Shown: positions 22,280 to 32,371 of the stretch, one piece after another | Layout of the letters: the number at the start of each line of letters is the position of its first letter | How positions within the stretch are numbered: position 1 is the stretch's first letter | NCBI GenBank assembly: GCA_021442155.1 | Contig: CM038215.1 | Location: forward strand, 274,143,014-274,207,013 | From: Cymbidium sinense | Lineage: Eukaryota > Streptophyta > Magnoliopsida > Asparagales > Orchidaceae | Reading direction: 5' to 3' | Length of the DNA stretch: 64,000 nucleotides | Program-made: the position numbers and the translations under genes | Notes under the pieces: generated by a model | What the model was told of the DNA's origin: nothing | The model's input: only the letters and a program-made list of their open reading frames with translations | Database searches by the model: none

Positions 22280-22440
22280 ATTTTTTTTAAATAGATAAAA
22301 AATTTAGATTCATCATTTCTTCTTTTTGATTTCATCAATCGAGTATCAGACCAAGTATTCTAAGATACAAGCGACGACATACATAAAAAATGAGCACGAT
22401 AGAGTGATCAAATTGTCCCAGATAGAATCATCTGCATGCA
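22280..22440 (-). pseudogene. GRP retro-fragment 3 (3' untranslated part only)
   Basis: The T-run and about 150 bases match the GRP 3' untranslated region (CATCATTTCTTCTTTTTGAT, ACATAAAAAATGAGCACG). The match breaks off before the Gly-rich codons and continues into unrelated sequence at 22441. Same orientation as all other copies. Confidence 0.75.
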
Positions 22441-22632
22441 AATTTAAATCGGGGTATCGGGTTATGTCGGCTTAGTACTGTTTAGGGTTATCAGTTTACG
22501 GCGCTGCATTATAGCTATTTACCTCTTCATGTTATCTACAATTTCAACCTTTTACTACATTCCACGGTCATATTCATTAGCCAAAGAAGCTATTTGGTTT
22601 TGATTTGTTAAGTCCAAAGCGTAAGCGAAGTT
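22441..22632 (-). other. Unique sequence of unknown origin
   Basis: About 190 bases of ordinary base composition between the GRP tail and an AT unit. Its minus strand is open at the 5' end for about 24 codons, including LDLTNQNQIASLANEYDRGM, before stops. By analogy with the P0 fragment it may be a piece of another cellular mRNA, but I do not recognise the protein. Confidence 0.4.
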
Positions 22633-23340
22633 TAGGTTTATCTTTTAGCTTTTTTATTATTTTATTTATTTTTTTATTTTTTTTTTTATTTATGTTTAGT
22701 TTATTTATTTAGTATGTTTATTTATTTATTTTAGTTTATTTTATTTTTTATAGTTTATTTTAAAGTTTAGGTTTATGTTTATTTTTAGTTTAGTTTAATT
22801 TTTATTTTATTTTTTAGGTTTAGGTTTTATTTTTTATTTTTAGGTTTAGGTTTAGGCTTTTTATTTTTTTTAACGTTTAGGTTTTAGGTTTTTATTTTAG
22901 GTTTATTTTTAGGTTATATTTTTTAGTTTAGGTTTAGGTTTATTTTTAGTTTATTTTATATTATTTAGTTTAGGGTTAGGGTTTAGGTTTAGTTTTTTTT
23001 TAGGTTATATTTTTTTTTAATTTTGGTTTATTTTATTTTGTTTATTTTATTTTTATTTTGGTTTAGGTTTCTTTTTAGTGTGGGTTTATGTTTTACGTTT
23101 AGGTTTTATTTCAGTTTTTATTTTATTTTATTTTATTTTATTTTAGGTTTAATTAATGTTTATTTTAGGTTTAGTTCTTATTTTATTTAGATCTTTTTAT
23201 TTTTAGGTTTATTTTATTTTTTTAGTTTAGGTTTTTTATTTATCTTATTTTGTCCAATTTTTATTTTTTTATTTAGTTTAATTTCATTTTAGGTTTAGGG
23301 ATTTTATTTAGGCTTAGGTTTTTTTATTTATTTTTAGGTT
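22633..23340 (-). repeat. AT unit (copy 8, left end lost)
   Basis: Lacks the T-run and TTAAGTAAAC start; it begins within the body. Has TTTTATTTTGTTTATTTTAT near 23031 and a diverged version of the TTATTCTTAGG word near 23195. Confidence 0.6.
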
Positions 23341-23932
23341 TATTTAGTTTAGGTTTAGTTTGGTTCATGGCTCAGGGTTTTTGGCCTGGTTTTATGGCCC
23401 AGAAGGGCCCAGTTTAGAGTGGCCCAGTTTAGCCCAGGCTCAGGGCCCAGGCCCAGCTAGGGTTTAGGTCAGGGCCCAGGGGCCCAGGTTGGATAAGGTC
23501 AGGGTTCAGATTTAGGGGTCAGGGCCTTTGGGGCTAGCCCAGGAGCCTCAGCTCAGCTCAGTGCCCAGAGTTAGGGCTTAGTCAGCAGCCTAAAGGCCTA
23601 GCCTAAGTCAGCCCAGGGCCTTAGCCCAGTAGCCTGGGGCAAGCCTAGTTAGCCCAGGCTCAGGGCCTCAGCCCAGGGCTCAGTAGGCCTGAGCCCAAGC
23701 CCAGCCCAGGATCAGGCCCAGGGCCAGCCCAGGGCTCAGCCTGGGCTGTCAGCCCAGGGCCTTAGCCAGCTCAGGGCCTTCAGCCTGTGCTCAGCCTCAT
23801 GCCCAGTTTGGCCTTAGCCCAGTAGGCCCATATGGCCCAGTCAAGGGCTCAGTTCCCACACCAGTTCAGCTCAGGGTTATGCTCAGCCTAGACTAGGCTC
23901 AGCTCAGGGCCTTCAGTTTAGGGCCTAGGGTA
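23341..23932 (+). repeat. G/C-rich CCCAGG-type tract inside telomere-like DNA
   Basis: About 590 bases where the phrase changes from TTTAGGG to CAGCCCAGGG, GGCCCAG and AGCCTAG. The transition is gradual at both ends (TTTAGGTTTAGTTTGGTTCA, then CAGGG words). It has the form of a telomere-like array with many T-to-C differences. No frame or element is recognised. Confidence 0.75.
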
Positions 23933-24293
23933 TTTTAAGTTTATGTTTTAGTCAGCCTAGTTTAAGTTTAGTTTAGTTTAGATTTAGGTTTAGAATTTTA
24001 GGGTTTTAGGTTTAGGGTCAGGGTCTGTTCAGTTTAAGGTTTTTATTTGGTGAATTTAGAGTCAGGTTTTAGGGTTTGGGGTTGGGGTTAGGTTTTATTT
24101 TACATTTGGTTAGTTTTAGGATTTAGGGTTTAAGGTTTAGTATTTAGGGTTTATGGTTTAGGCTTTTAGGGTTTAGGTTTTACAGTTTAATGTTTAGGGT
24201 TTAGTGTTCAAGGTTTATGGTTTTTGGGGTTTAGCATTTAGGGTTTAGGTTTTAGGTTTAAGATTTAGGTTTTGATTTTGGTTTAGGTTTGGG
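23933..24293 (+). repeat. Telomere-like TTTAGGG block
   Basis: Returns to TTTAGGG/TTTAGGTT words after the G/C-rich tract and ends at the T-run of the next GRP copy. Confidence 0.75.
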
Positions 24294-24730
24294 GTTTTTT
24301 TTTAGAGAATAAACTAATATTCAACATTTCTTCTTTTGATTTCACCAACCAAGTAGCGCACCAAGTTTTCTAAGACACAGATGACATAGATAAAAATGAT
24401 CATGCATAGAGCAAATCAAAAAAACCATTGAACTAAAACTATCTTATAAAGACACAATTCTAAGCAGATTGATCTTTCCTTTCTTTCTCATCAAAACCAA
24501 CCACAAGCTCTCTGGGATCCACCATCATATCCCCAATCCTCCATGACCACCACTTGTAACTTCGCCTCCTCCTCCATAACAACCACTGCTCTGACCACCA
24601 CCTCCATATCCATCAGCACCTCCAAATCTCCCACCACCACAATGATAACCGCCGCCTCCACCTTTGCCTACAATGCCAGATCTAGACTGCACTTGATATG
24701 ATGTGCCATCAAGATTCCCGCCATTATTAA
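24294..24730 (-). pseudogene. GRP7-like: GRP retro-fragment 4
   Basis: Complete from the RRM breakpoint (on minus NGGNLDG, close to the NGQNLDGRN of copy 1) through a decayed Gly-rich part (translations with GGYGGG) to a poly(A) at 24294-24303. Several small deletions shift the frame. Confidence 0.82.
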
Positions 24731-25084
24731 GGTTTAGGTTTAAGTTTAGGTTTTGGATTATTAGGTTTTAGGGTTTACATTTATTTTTATTTATTTAGTT
24801 TAGTTGTGTTTATGGTTTAGGTTTAGGGAGGTTTTTTAGGTTTAGGAGTTTAGATTTGGGAGGGTTAGTGGTTTAGGAGTGGTTGGAGGGTTTAGGGTTT
24901 ATGGATTAGAGATTAGGGTTTAGAGTTTAGAGTTTAGTGTTTAGGCTTTAGAGTTTAGGTTGGGGCAGGTTAGTTTAGGTGGAGTTTAGGGTCTGGTCAG
25001 CAGTTTGGGGTTAGGCTAGGTGGGCTCAGGAGGCCTGGTGGAGGGAGGATTTGGGTGGGTTTAGGGTCAGGTTTAGGGTTAGGA
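24731..25084 (+). repeat. GRP flank followed by G-rich telomere-like tract
   Basis: After the flank (TTTATTTTTATTTATTTAG) comes 24820-25080 with many GGG runs in words such as TTTGGGAGGGTTAG and GGTTGGAGGG. Potential G-quadruplex sequence on +. Confidence 0.7.
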
Positions 25085-25800
25085 AGGTTTAGGTTTATTT
25101 AGCTAATTTAGTATTTATTTAATTTTTATTTACCTCAACTTTATTTTATTTAGTTTATTTTATTTATTTTAGGTTTACTTATTTTAGTTTATTTTATTTA
25201 GTTTATTTCTTAGGTTTAGGTTTAAGTTTATTTTTAGTTTAGTTTTATTTTAATTTTATTTTAGGTTTTGGTTTTATTTTTATTTTAGGTTTAGTACGTT
25301 TTATTTTATTATTTTTTATGTATTTGGTTTTTTAGGTTTTATTTTTAATTTAGGTATTATTTTTAGTTTATTTTATTATTTTAGGTTTAGGTTTAGGTTT
25401 AGGTTTTCTTTATTTTAGTTTAATTTATTTTAGGTTTAGTTTATCTTATTTTATTTTAGGTTTATGTTTTTTTTAGTTTTAGGTTTAATTTTTATTAATT
25501 TTAGATTTAGGGTTTAGGTTTATTTTTAGGTTTAGGTTTTTATTTTGTTTTTATTTTATTTTATTTTAAGTTTATTTAATTTTACTATTACAATTTTATT
25601 TTATTTATTTAGGTTTATTTATTTTAGTTTAGTTTAGTTTTTATTTTTTTATTTTATTATCCTTTTAGGTTTAGGTTTAGGTTTAGGTTTAAGTTTATGT
25701 TTTAATTTAGATTTTTATTTTATTTTATTTTGGTTTAGGTTTTTTTATTTATTTTATTTCTTGGATTTATTTAGTTTAGGTTTAAGTTTTTTATCCTTTT
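25085..25800 (-). repeat. AT unit (copy 9)
   Basis: No clear T-run at the left. Body words in order, with a diverged ACATTTAG segment (TTACTATTACAATTTTATTT) near 25580. Confidence 0.55.
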
Positions 25801-25982
25801 AGGGTTTTGGGTTTAAGGTTGAGGGTTTAAGTTTTAGGGTTTATGATTTAGGGTTTAGGATTTTATGCTTTTGTGTTTAGGGTTTAAGGTTTATAATTTT
25901 TAAGATTTAGGGTTTAAGGTTTAGGGTTTAGGTTTAGGTTTAGGGTCTAGGTTTTAGTTTAGGACTTACAATTTTTGGTTAA
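25801..25982 (+). repeat. Telomere-like TTTAGGG block
   Basis: TTTAGGG with TTTAAGG and TTTATGA variants. Confidence 0.75.
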
Positions 25983-26442
25983 TTATTTTTAGTAAAGAAC
26001 AAATTTGATTCAACATTTCTTCTTCAATTCATCAACCAAGTAACACAAGTTTTCTAAGATAGAAGCAATGACATTGATAAAAAATGAGCACGCATAGAGC
26101 AAATCAAAAAGCCTAGATAATTAGAATCGTCTCTACTATAAAGACACAGTTCCATAAGCAGCAGATCAGATCAGCCGTTTTTCAGTTTCTCTATTCCCCA
26201 TCAAAACCACCCAAGTCTCTCGAGTAGCGGGATCTTCCATCATATCCCAGATCTCTCCCTCTGCCACAACCACTGCTGTAACCTTCATCGCTCCTCCCAC
26301 CTCCATACCAATCACTGCTCCGACCACCACCTCCATATCCACCACTAGATCCCCCACCATCGATAATTGCCTCGCTTTGCCTCCACCAAGATCTAGACAG
26401 CCCGGTTGATGATGATGTTCTCCGCCAAGGTTCGCAAATTCT
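25983..26442 (-). pseudogene. GRP7-like: GRP retro-fragment 5
   Basis: Long Gly-rich frame on minus with GGYGGGGRSSDWYGGGRSDE and GRSRYSRDLGGFDGE; the related copy at 43677 ends QNWRN, consistent with an ancestral C-terminus like GGSRYSRGQGGFDGNWRN. Poly(A) at the left end, RRM breakpoint at the right. Its right edge (ATTCTTAGGGTTT, 26438-26450) is duplicated at 27717-27729 around an inserted L1 fragment. Confidence 0.85.
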
Positions 26443-26450
26443 TAGGGTTT

Positions 26451-27716
26451 TTTTAAATGAAAAGTGGGAGAATTTTATTGCCAAAAAGAAAGGGATACAA
26501 TGTCCTTAACGGGGATAAATCTCTAAACTACTGCTCAAAGAGCTACAATTAGCCTAAAGAAATAAATCCCCAACCTATTATAAGAAAACCAAAGAAAAAG
26601 AAAGAAAAGACAAAAACTAAGAAAGAAACAACACAAAATTCCAAAAAAGGGTAGCTAAAGACATCTATATGATGAAATCTTCTAAGAGATGCACAAACCA
26701 CCTGCAGCCCCAAAAATAGCCACAAACCAGCAAAGAACTTAAGATAAAGAAAATCATCTAGAAATAAGGGCAAGCTAAGTACACAAAAGGAACAAAATGA
26801 TAAAAATATTAGATAAGGCTCTGGCTCAATCACATTTATCTCAAGGGGCAACAGAATGTGTGAGCATCCAAACTTCAAAAGAAGGGTTACAATCACATAT
26901 GGTGCTACTAGCCAAAAAGATAATAAGGGAAACATCCCAGACATCATAATCAACTTACCTCGATTAAACCAAATAACCAACAGCCAAGAGCTAGCCAAGT
27001 TCCATTATTTATCATCAAGATTAAATAAGTAACTAACCCGCAAAACATCTAGCCAAACTAGAGCAAAGAAACCAACCAAACAAGACAGCAGCCAAAAAAC
27101 AACCACCATCAAAGCCACCGAAAATAAACAATGACAAAAGATAAAGAACCAAAAATTATGTAGATCCACCAACCAACATCACAACTATAATCCATCCATC
27201 ACCCACCAAACATAGTAGGTATCATTAGAAATAGCAATAGCCAAAGAACAACCAAAGCCACATACAGGTTCATCCCACAATAAAAAGAAATGACAAGCCA
27301 ATGGGCCATCCACCCAACAGGAAAACACCACAAAAAAAAACTTCAAAAAGACCACCAGAAAAAGGGAACAAAAACTATATGTTAGGTAATAGCTCCAAAG
27401 AGAGTAACTCAGCCTAGGAAGGAACAAAGCCCATGGCCAGGCTCAACCAATAATCATGATGCTAGATAGCCAAAACCAAAAAGCAAAAGGCGGGGAAAAA
27501 CTATAGCCATCAAGAAATCACCAGCCAATAAACCCTCACAAGAAAAAAAAGAGGCTAGGGAAAAAGAAAACAAGCAAGCTCAAGCGCCAATCACCACCAT
27601 CGAAACCAACACAAAGAAGAGACCAACAAGAGGAGAGTTCCACCAAAACCAAAGAGAAACCAAAGCTTAACAGTACCAACTAGAAACAATCCCGACCTCC
27701 ATCAGAAGGAGATACC
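26451..27716 (-). mobile_element. L1 LINE 3' fragment (subfamily b, copy 1) with target-site duplication
   Basis: 5'-truncated L1 inserted at the GRP/telomere junction. The 13-base target ATTCTTAGGGTTT occurs at both ends (26438-26450 and 27717-27729). The 3' end on + reads T-run, then GTGGGAGAATTTTATTGCC, giving AATAAA in sense before the oligo(A). The A/C-rich body contains the GAGCATCCAAAC box near 26862. No protein domains. The same insertion, with the same target, is present at 44142. Confidence 0.88.
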
Positions 27717-27978
27717 ATTCTTAGGGTTTAGGTTTAGGTTCAGGTTTATTGGGTTTTATGGTTTAAGTTTATTTTTTAATTTATTTAGTAACTTTAGGTT
27801 TAGGGTTTAGGGTTTCAGCTATAGGGTTAGGGTTTAGGGTTTATTTGGGAGGGTTTAGATTAGTATTTGTGGTTTAGGTTTATATTGTGGTTTAGGGTTT
27901 AGGTTTTGGGTTTAGGGTTTGTGTTTAGGTTTAAAGTTTAGGGTTTAGGGTTTGTTTTAGGGTTTAGTATTTATGGTT
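27717..27978 (+). repeat. GRP flank displaced by the L1, and telomere-like block
   Basis: Begins with the second target copy and continues TTTTTTAATTTATTTAG and TAACTTTAGG, the flank normally next to GRP, which shows that the L1 split the unit. Then TTTAGGG words. Confidence 0.8.
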
Positions 27979-28699
27979 TATTTTTTAAATTAAGTAAACC
28001 CAGGTTTATGTTTATTTAGTTTATTTTATTTTATTTTAGTTTATTTTATTCTTTGTTTTATTTAGGTTTATTTTTATTTTTACTTATTTAGTTTATGTAT
28101 TTTAGTTTATGTTTTTTAGTTTATTTTATAAGTTTAAGTTTAGGTTTAGATTTATTTTAGTTGAGATTTATTTTTTTATTTTATTTTTTAAGTTTTAGGT
28201 TTTATTTTATTTATTTTTAAGTTTTATTTTTAGCTTAGGTTTAGGTTTATTTTAGTTAATTTTAGTTTATTTAGTTTAGGTTTAGGTTTTAGGTTTATTT
28301 ATTTTAGTTTAATTTATTTTAGAGGTTTATGTTTATTTTATTATCTTTATTTTTTTTGGTTTATGTTTTTTAGTTTAGGGTTTAGATTTTATTTTAAGGT
28401 TTATTTTTTTAGGTTTAGGTTTTAATTTTTTTTATTTTATGTTTATTTTTTTTACTTTTCATCTAGTTTTTATTTTAATTAAGATTTTTATTCATAGGTT
28501 TATTTTAATTTTTAGTTTTGTAGAGGCTTTTATTTATTTTATATTATTTTAGTTTTAATTTTTTATTTTATTTTACTTTTAGGTTTATGTTTAGGTTTAG
28601 GTTTTAGTTTAGGTTTTTATTTTACTTAGATTTAGGTTCATTTATTTATTTTATTTTTAGGTTTTATATAATTTAGTTTTAGGTTTTTAGGTTTTTAGG
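27979..28699 (-). repeat. AT unit (copy 10)
   Basis: Opens with TTTTTTAAATTAAGTAAACC, very close to the unit consensus. Has TTTCATCTAGTTTTTATTTT and TTTTTATTCATAGG near 28456-28500. Confidence 0.65.
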
Positions 28700-28853
28700 T
28701 TTTTAGGGTTTAGGGTTTAGGGTTTAGGGTTTAGGGTTTAGGGTTTAGGTTTAGGGTTGTAGGTTTTTGTGAGGATTAGGGATTAGGTTTAGGGTTTAGG
28801 TTTAGGTTTTGGGTTTTTAGGGGGTTTAGGGTTTAGGTAGTTTAGGGTTTTAG
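28700..28853 (+). repeat. Telomere-like TTTAGGG block
   Basis: Six to seven consecutive TTTAGGG near 28703-28748, then variants. Confidence 0.9.
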
Positions 28854-29269
28854 TTTTTTTTAACAGAGAGCAAATTTAGATTCAACGGTTCTTCTTTTCA
28901 TTTTCATCAACCAAGTATACCAAGTTATTACAAGTTTACGACATTGATAAAAAAATGAGATCAGATAGGGCAAATTAAAACCCTAAATAACTAGAACCAT
29001 CCCTGATAAGACACAGTTCATAAGAGAGATCGGATTGGCGCTTCTTCGCTTTCTCAATTTCCATCGTAACCACCCACCTCTAGTAGTGGGATCAACATTG
29101 ATCTCTCTCGCCACCACCACACTATAACCATTATCGCCTCTCACCATAAACACCACCGACCGCCACCTCCATATTCACCAAGACCTCCGGATCCCCACTA
29201 TAATCGCTTTACCGCTTCCACCCAGATCTAGACTGCTGACATTTTAATGTTTCACGCCTCCATTCTAAA
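28854..29269 (-). pseudogene. GRP7-like: GRP retro-fragment 6
   Basis: Full-span copy with many small internal deletions (about 415 bases against about 455). The Gly-rich frame is lost. T-run at the left, breakpoint CCTCCATTCT at the right. Confidence 0.78.
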
Positions 29270-29559
29270 GGTTTAGGTTTATTTTTTTATTTAGTTTATT
29301 TATGTTTAGTTTTAATGTTTGAGTTTAGGATTGGTTTAGGTTTAGGTTAGGGTTTAAGATTTTAGTTTTATGCTTTTAGGATTTTAGGGTTGGGATTTAG
29401 GGTTTAGGTCTGCCTTTTGGCTTTAGGGTTTAAGATTAGTTTAGGGTTTAGGTTTAGGGTTTTAGAGTTTAGGGTTTAGGGTTTAGTGTTTAGGTTTAGG
29501 TTTAGGGTTTAGGTTTAGGGTTTAGGTTTAGGGTTTGTTTAGTGTTTAGGGTTTAGGGT
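29270..29559 (+). repeat. Shortened GRP flank and telomere-like block
   Basis: TTTAGTTTATTTATG flank remnant, then TTTAGGG and GGGTTTAGG words; ends at AGGGTTTTTATTTT, the 3' end of an L1. Confidence 0.75.
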
Positions 29560-30652
29560 TTTTATTTTGGGGAAAGTTAAAATTTTATTACCATAAAAGG
29601 AAAAGATATAATATCCTTAAAAGGAGTAAAGCTCTAAAATTCTATTGCTCTCAAAGCTACAAGAAACTTAGAGAGCTAAACTCCCATTTAAGTACATTAG
29701 AAAAAGATAAGGATAAAGCAAATATAGCACCTAAAAGCATAAGAGAAAGACATTGAGTAAGACTAAAACAAATCCTAAAAATAGTAAAAGGATGAGTCAG
29801 TAATAGCTCATGATTCCTTTGAGAAAGTAAGATAAGTAAGATCCACAACAACATCCCTTGGGTTGACTGAGCAACGACCATTTCCTCTGTAAAGTTCTAA
29901 CCTGTAAAAGAAATCTGCAAAACACTACAAAGGCAAAAGTCATTGCTAAAAAGGATAAGGATAAATAGAGGAAATGGAGAAAGTTTAGAAAGAGAAGGCT
30001 CAGGCTCAATTAGGATCATCTGAAGGGAAAATAATAAATATGAGCATCCAAACTTCATAAAGAAGTGTTACAATCATATGTAATGTTACCAACTAGAGAG
30101 AAGAGGTGAGTAACATCAAAGCCATCATAGCCAAAGATATCAAGCAAACATCTAAGGCCAAAGTCATAGTTCTAGATCTAGCACCATTAAACAAAAGCAA
30201 CCGAAAAAAGAACAACTAGCTAGAAACCAAAAAAAAAACACAAGATTAATCACAATAACCTAGAAAGAGGCTAGAACAAAGTTAGAACACGAACAATAAC
30301 CATTAACCAGATACCATCCAAGCTCCAAACCAGGGAAAACTAGAACCAGCCATCAGTATGCACTAGACCAATGCTAATTAATAGAGAAATAACCAACAAA
30401 ACCAAGATAGGAGCCCTCAAGCCAAAGTCCCAACAATAAGCAGTCACCAACCCAAACTAGGGTGAGCAACCATAAATGACTAAAAAGCTCAAAAATGAAA
30501 CCATCAATAAGGAAAATAAGTCTGCAAATCATAAGATAAAATGACCACATAAAAAGGTGGCCAAAGGCTACCAACCAAACTAAAACTAAAGTCCAATCCA
30601 AAAGGATCAACAAAGGTTCAAAGATAGAAAAGGCTCCAACAAATTGTTGGGT
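29560..30652 (-). mobile_element. L1 LINE 3' fragment (subfamily a, copy 2)
   Basis: 3' end on + reads AGGG, T-rich tail, then AAAATTTTATTACCATAAAA and GGAGTAAAGCTCTAAAATTC. It has the GAGCATCCAAAC box near 30043. It ends on the right at AACAAATTGTTGGGTTGAGC, at the same internal point as the copy at 54971, so the two descend from one insertion. Minus-strand hydrophobic frames are not proteins. Confidence 0.83.
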
Positions 30653-30710
30653 TGAGCTTTTTGTTTTAGTGTTCAGGTTTCAGTTTAGGGTTTAGGGTTT
30701 TTGGTTGCTA

Positions 30711-31177
30711 TTTTTTGTTAACAGAGAACAAGTTCAAAATCAACATTTCATCTTTTCAATTTCATCAACCAAGTAACACACTAAGTTTTCTAAGACACAT
30801 GTGGCAACATAGATAAAAATGAGCACGCATAGATCAAATCAAACCCTAGATAACTAGAAATGTCTCTATAAAGACACGCTTCATAGATCGATCGTTTCTT
30901 CGCTTTCTAGTTCCTATCAACCACCCCCTCTCGAGTAGGGGATCCACCATCATATCCCCAATCTCTCCCTCCGCCATCACCATGGATGTAACCTCCGTCA
31001 CTCATCCCGCCTCCATAACCACCACCACTCTAACCACCACCTTCATATCCACTAGCAACTCCAGATCCCCCACCACCACTATGATAACCACCACCTCTGC
31101 CTTCACCTCCACTGCCTAATATAGACTGAGCTTGGTTAACGGTGATGTTCCTACCATCAAGGTTCTGCTCATTCTTA
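30711..31177 (-). pseudogene. GRP7-like: GRP retro-fragment 7
   Basis: Preceded on + by a short telomere-like stretch and the recurring TTTAGGGTTTTTGGTT word. Poly(A), 3' untranslated region, Gly-rich codons (on + CACCACCACTC, CCACCACCTTC) and the breakpoint CTCATTCTTAGGG are all present; the frame is broken. Confidence 0.82.
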
Positions 31178-31460
31178 GGGTTTAAGTTTAGGTTTAGGTT
31201 TATTGAGCTTTAGGGTTTATGTTTATTTTTTAATTTATTTAGTTACATTAGGTTTAATTTTAAGTTTAGGCTTTAGGGTTTAGGATTTAGGGTTTACGGT
31301 TAGGATTTAGGGTTTACAGTTTTGGGTTTTAGTTTTAAGGTTTAGGGTTTTAGGGTTTATGCTTTTAGGGTTTAGGGTTTAGGGTTTAGGGTTTAGGGTT
31401 TAGGGTTGTAAGTTTAGCGTCTAGGGTTTAGGGTTTAATGTTTAGGATTTAGGGATTAAA
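31178..31460 (+). repeat. GRP flank and telomere-like block
   Basis: Flank TTTTTTAATTTATTTAGTTAC near 31226, then about 200 bases of telomere-like words, with five consecutive TTTAGGG at about 31372-31407. Confidence 0.85.
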
Positions 31461-32320
31461 GTTTTTTTTTAAAAAAATTAAGTAAACGTTTAGTTTACTT
31501 AGTATACTTAGTTTATTTATTATTTATTTTAGTTTACTTTATTCTTTAGCTTTATTTAGTTTTATTTTTTATTTTATTTAGTTTAGTTATTTTTATTATA
31601 ATTTAGGTTTTTTTATTATTGTTTATTTTTTTTGGTTTAGGATTTGGTTTATTTTTCAGTTGTGTTTTATTTTTATTTTATTTATTTGCTTTAGGTTTAG
31701 GATTTTATTTTATTTTTTAGGTTTAGGTTTTAGGATTTTATTTTAGGTTTATTTTTTTTGTTTTATTTTTAGTTTAGGTTTAGGTTTATTTTAGTTTATT
31801 TTATTTTATTTAGATTTGGTTTAGGTTTAGGTTTTATTTTATTAGGTTTATGTTTATTTATTTTAGTTAGTTTATTTTAGTTTAGGTTTAGGTTTATTTT
31901 ATTTTGTTTATTTTATTTTATTTTTTTAATTGAGTTTAGGTTTTCTTTTAGTTTAGGTTTTAGGTTTTATTTTTCATTTATTTTAGGTTTATTTTTAGGT
32001 TTAGGTTTTATTTTTTTATTTTATTTTAAGTATATTTATTTATGTTTTAGGTTTAGTTTTATATTTTATTTAGGTTTTTTTTATTCTTAGGTTTATTTTA
32101 TTTTATAGTTTAGTTTAGAATTTTATTTATTTTATTTTGGTTTATTTTTATTTTTTATTTTACTTTATTATTTTATTTTATTTTATTTTTTGGTTTAGGT
32201 TTAAGTTTTAGTTTAGGTTTTTATTTTATTTAATTTTTTTGTTTTATTTAGGTTTTGGTTTTTTTATTTATTTGATTTTTAGGTTTTATTTAGTTTAGGT
32301 TTAGGTTTCTAGGTTTTTAA
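31461..32320 (-). repeat. AT unit (copy 11)
   Basis: Long copy. T-run, A-run and TTAAGTAAACG start; TTATTTTGTTTATTTTATTT near 31908 and TTTTTTTATTCTTAGG near 32070. Confidence 0.65.
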
Positions 32321-32363
32321 GGTTTAGGGTTTAAGGTTTAGGTCTTTGGTTTAGGGTTTAAGG
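32321..32363 (+). repeat. Short telomere-like block
   Basis: A few TTTAGGG/TTTAAGG words directly before the T-run of the large L1. Confidence 0.7.
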
Positions 32364-32371
32364 TTTTTTTT

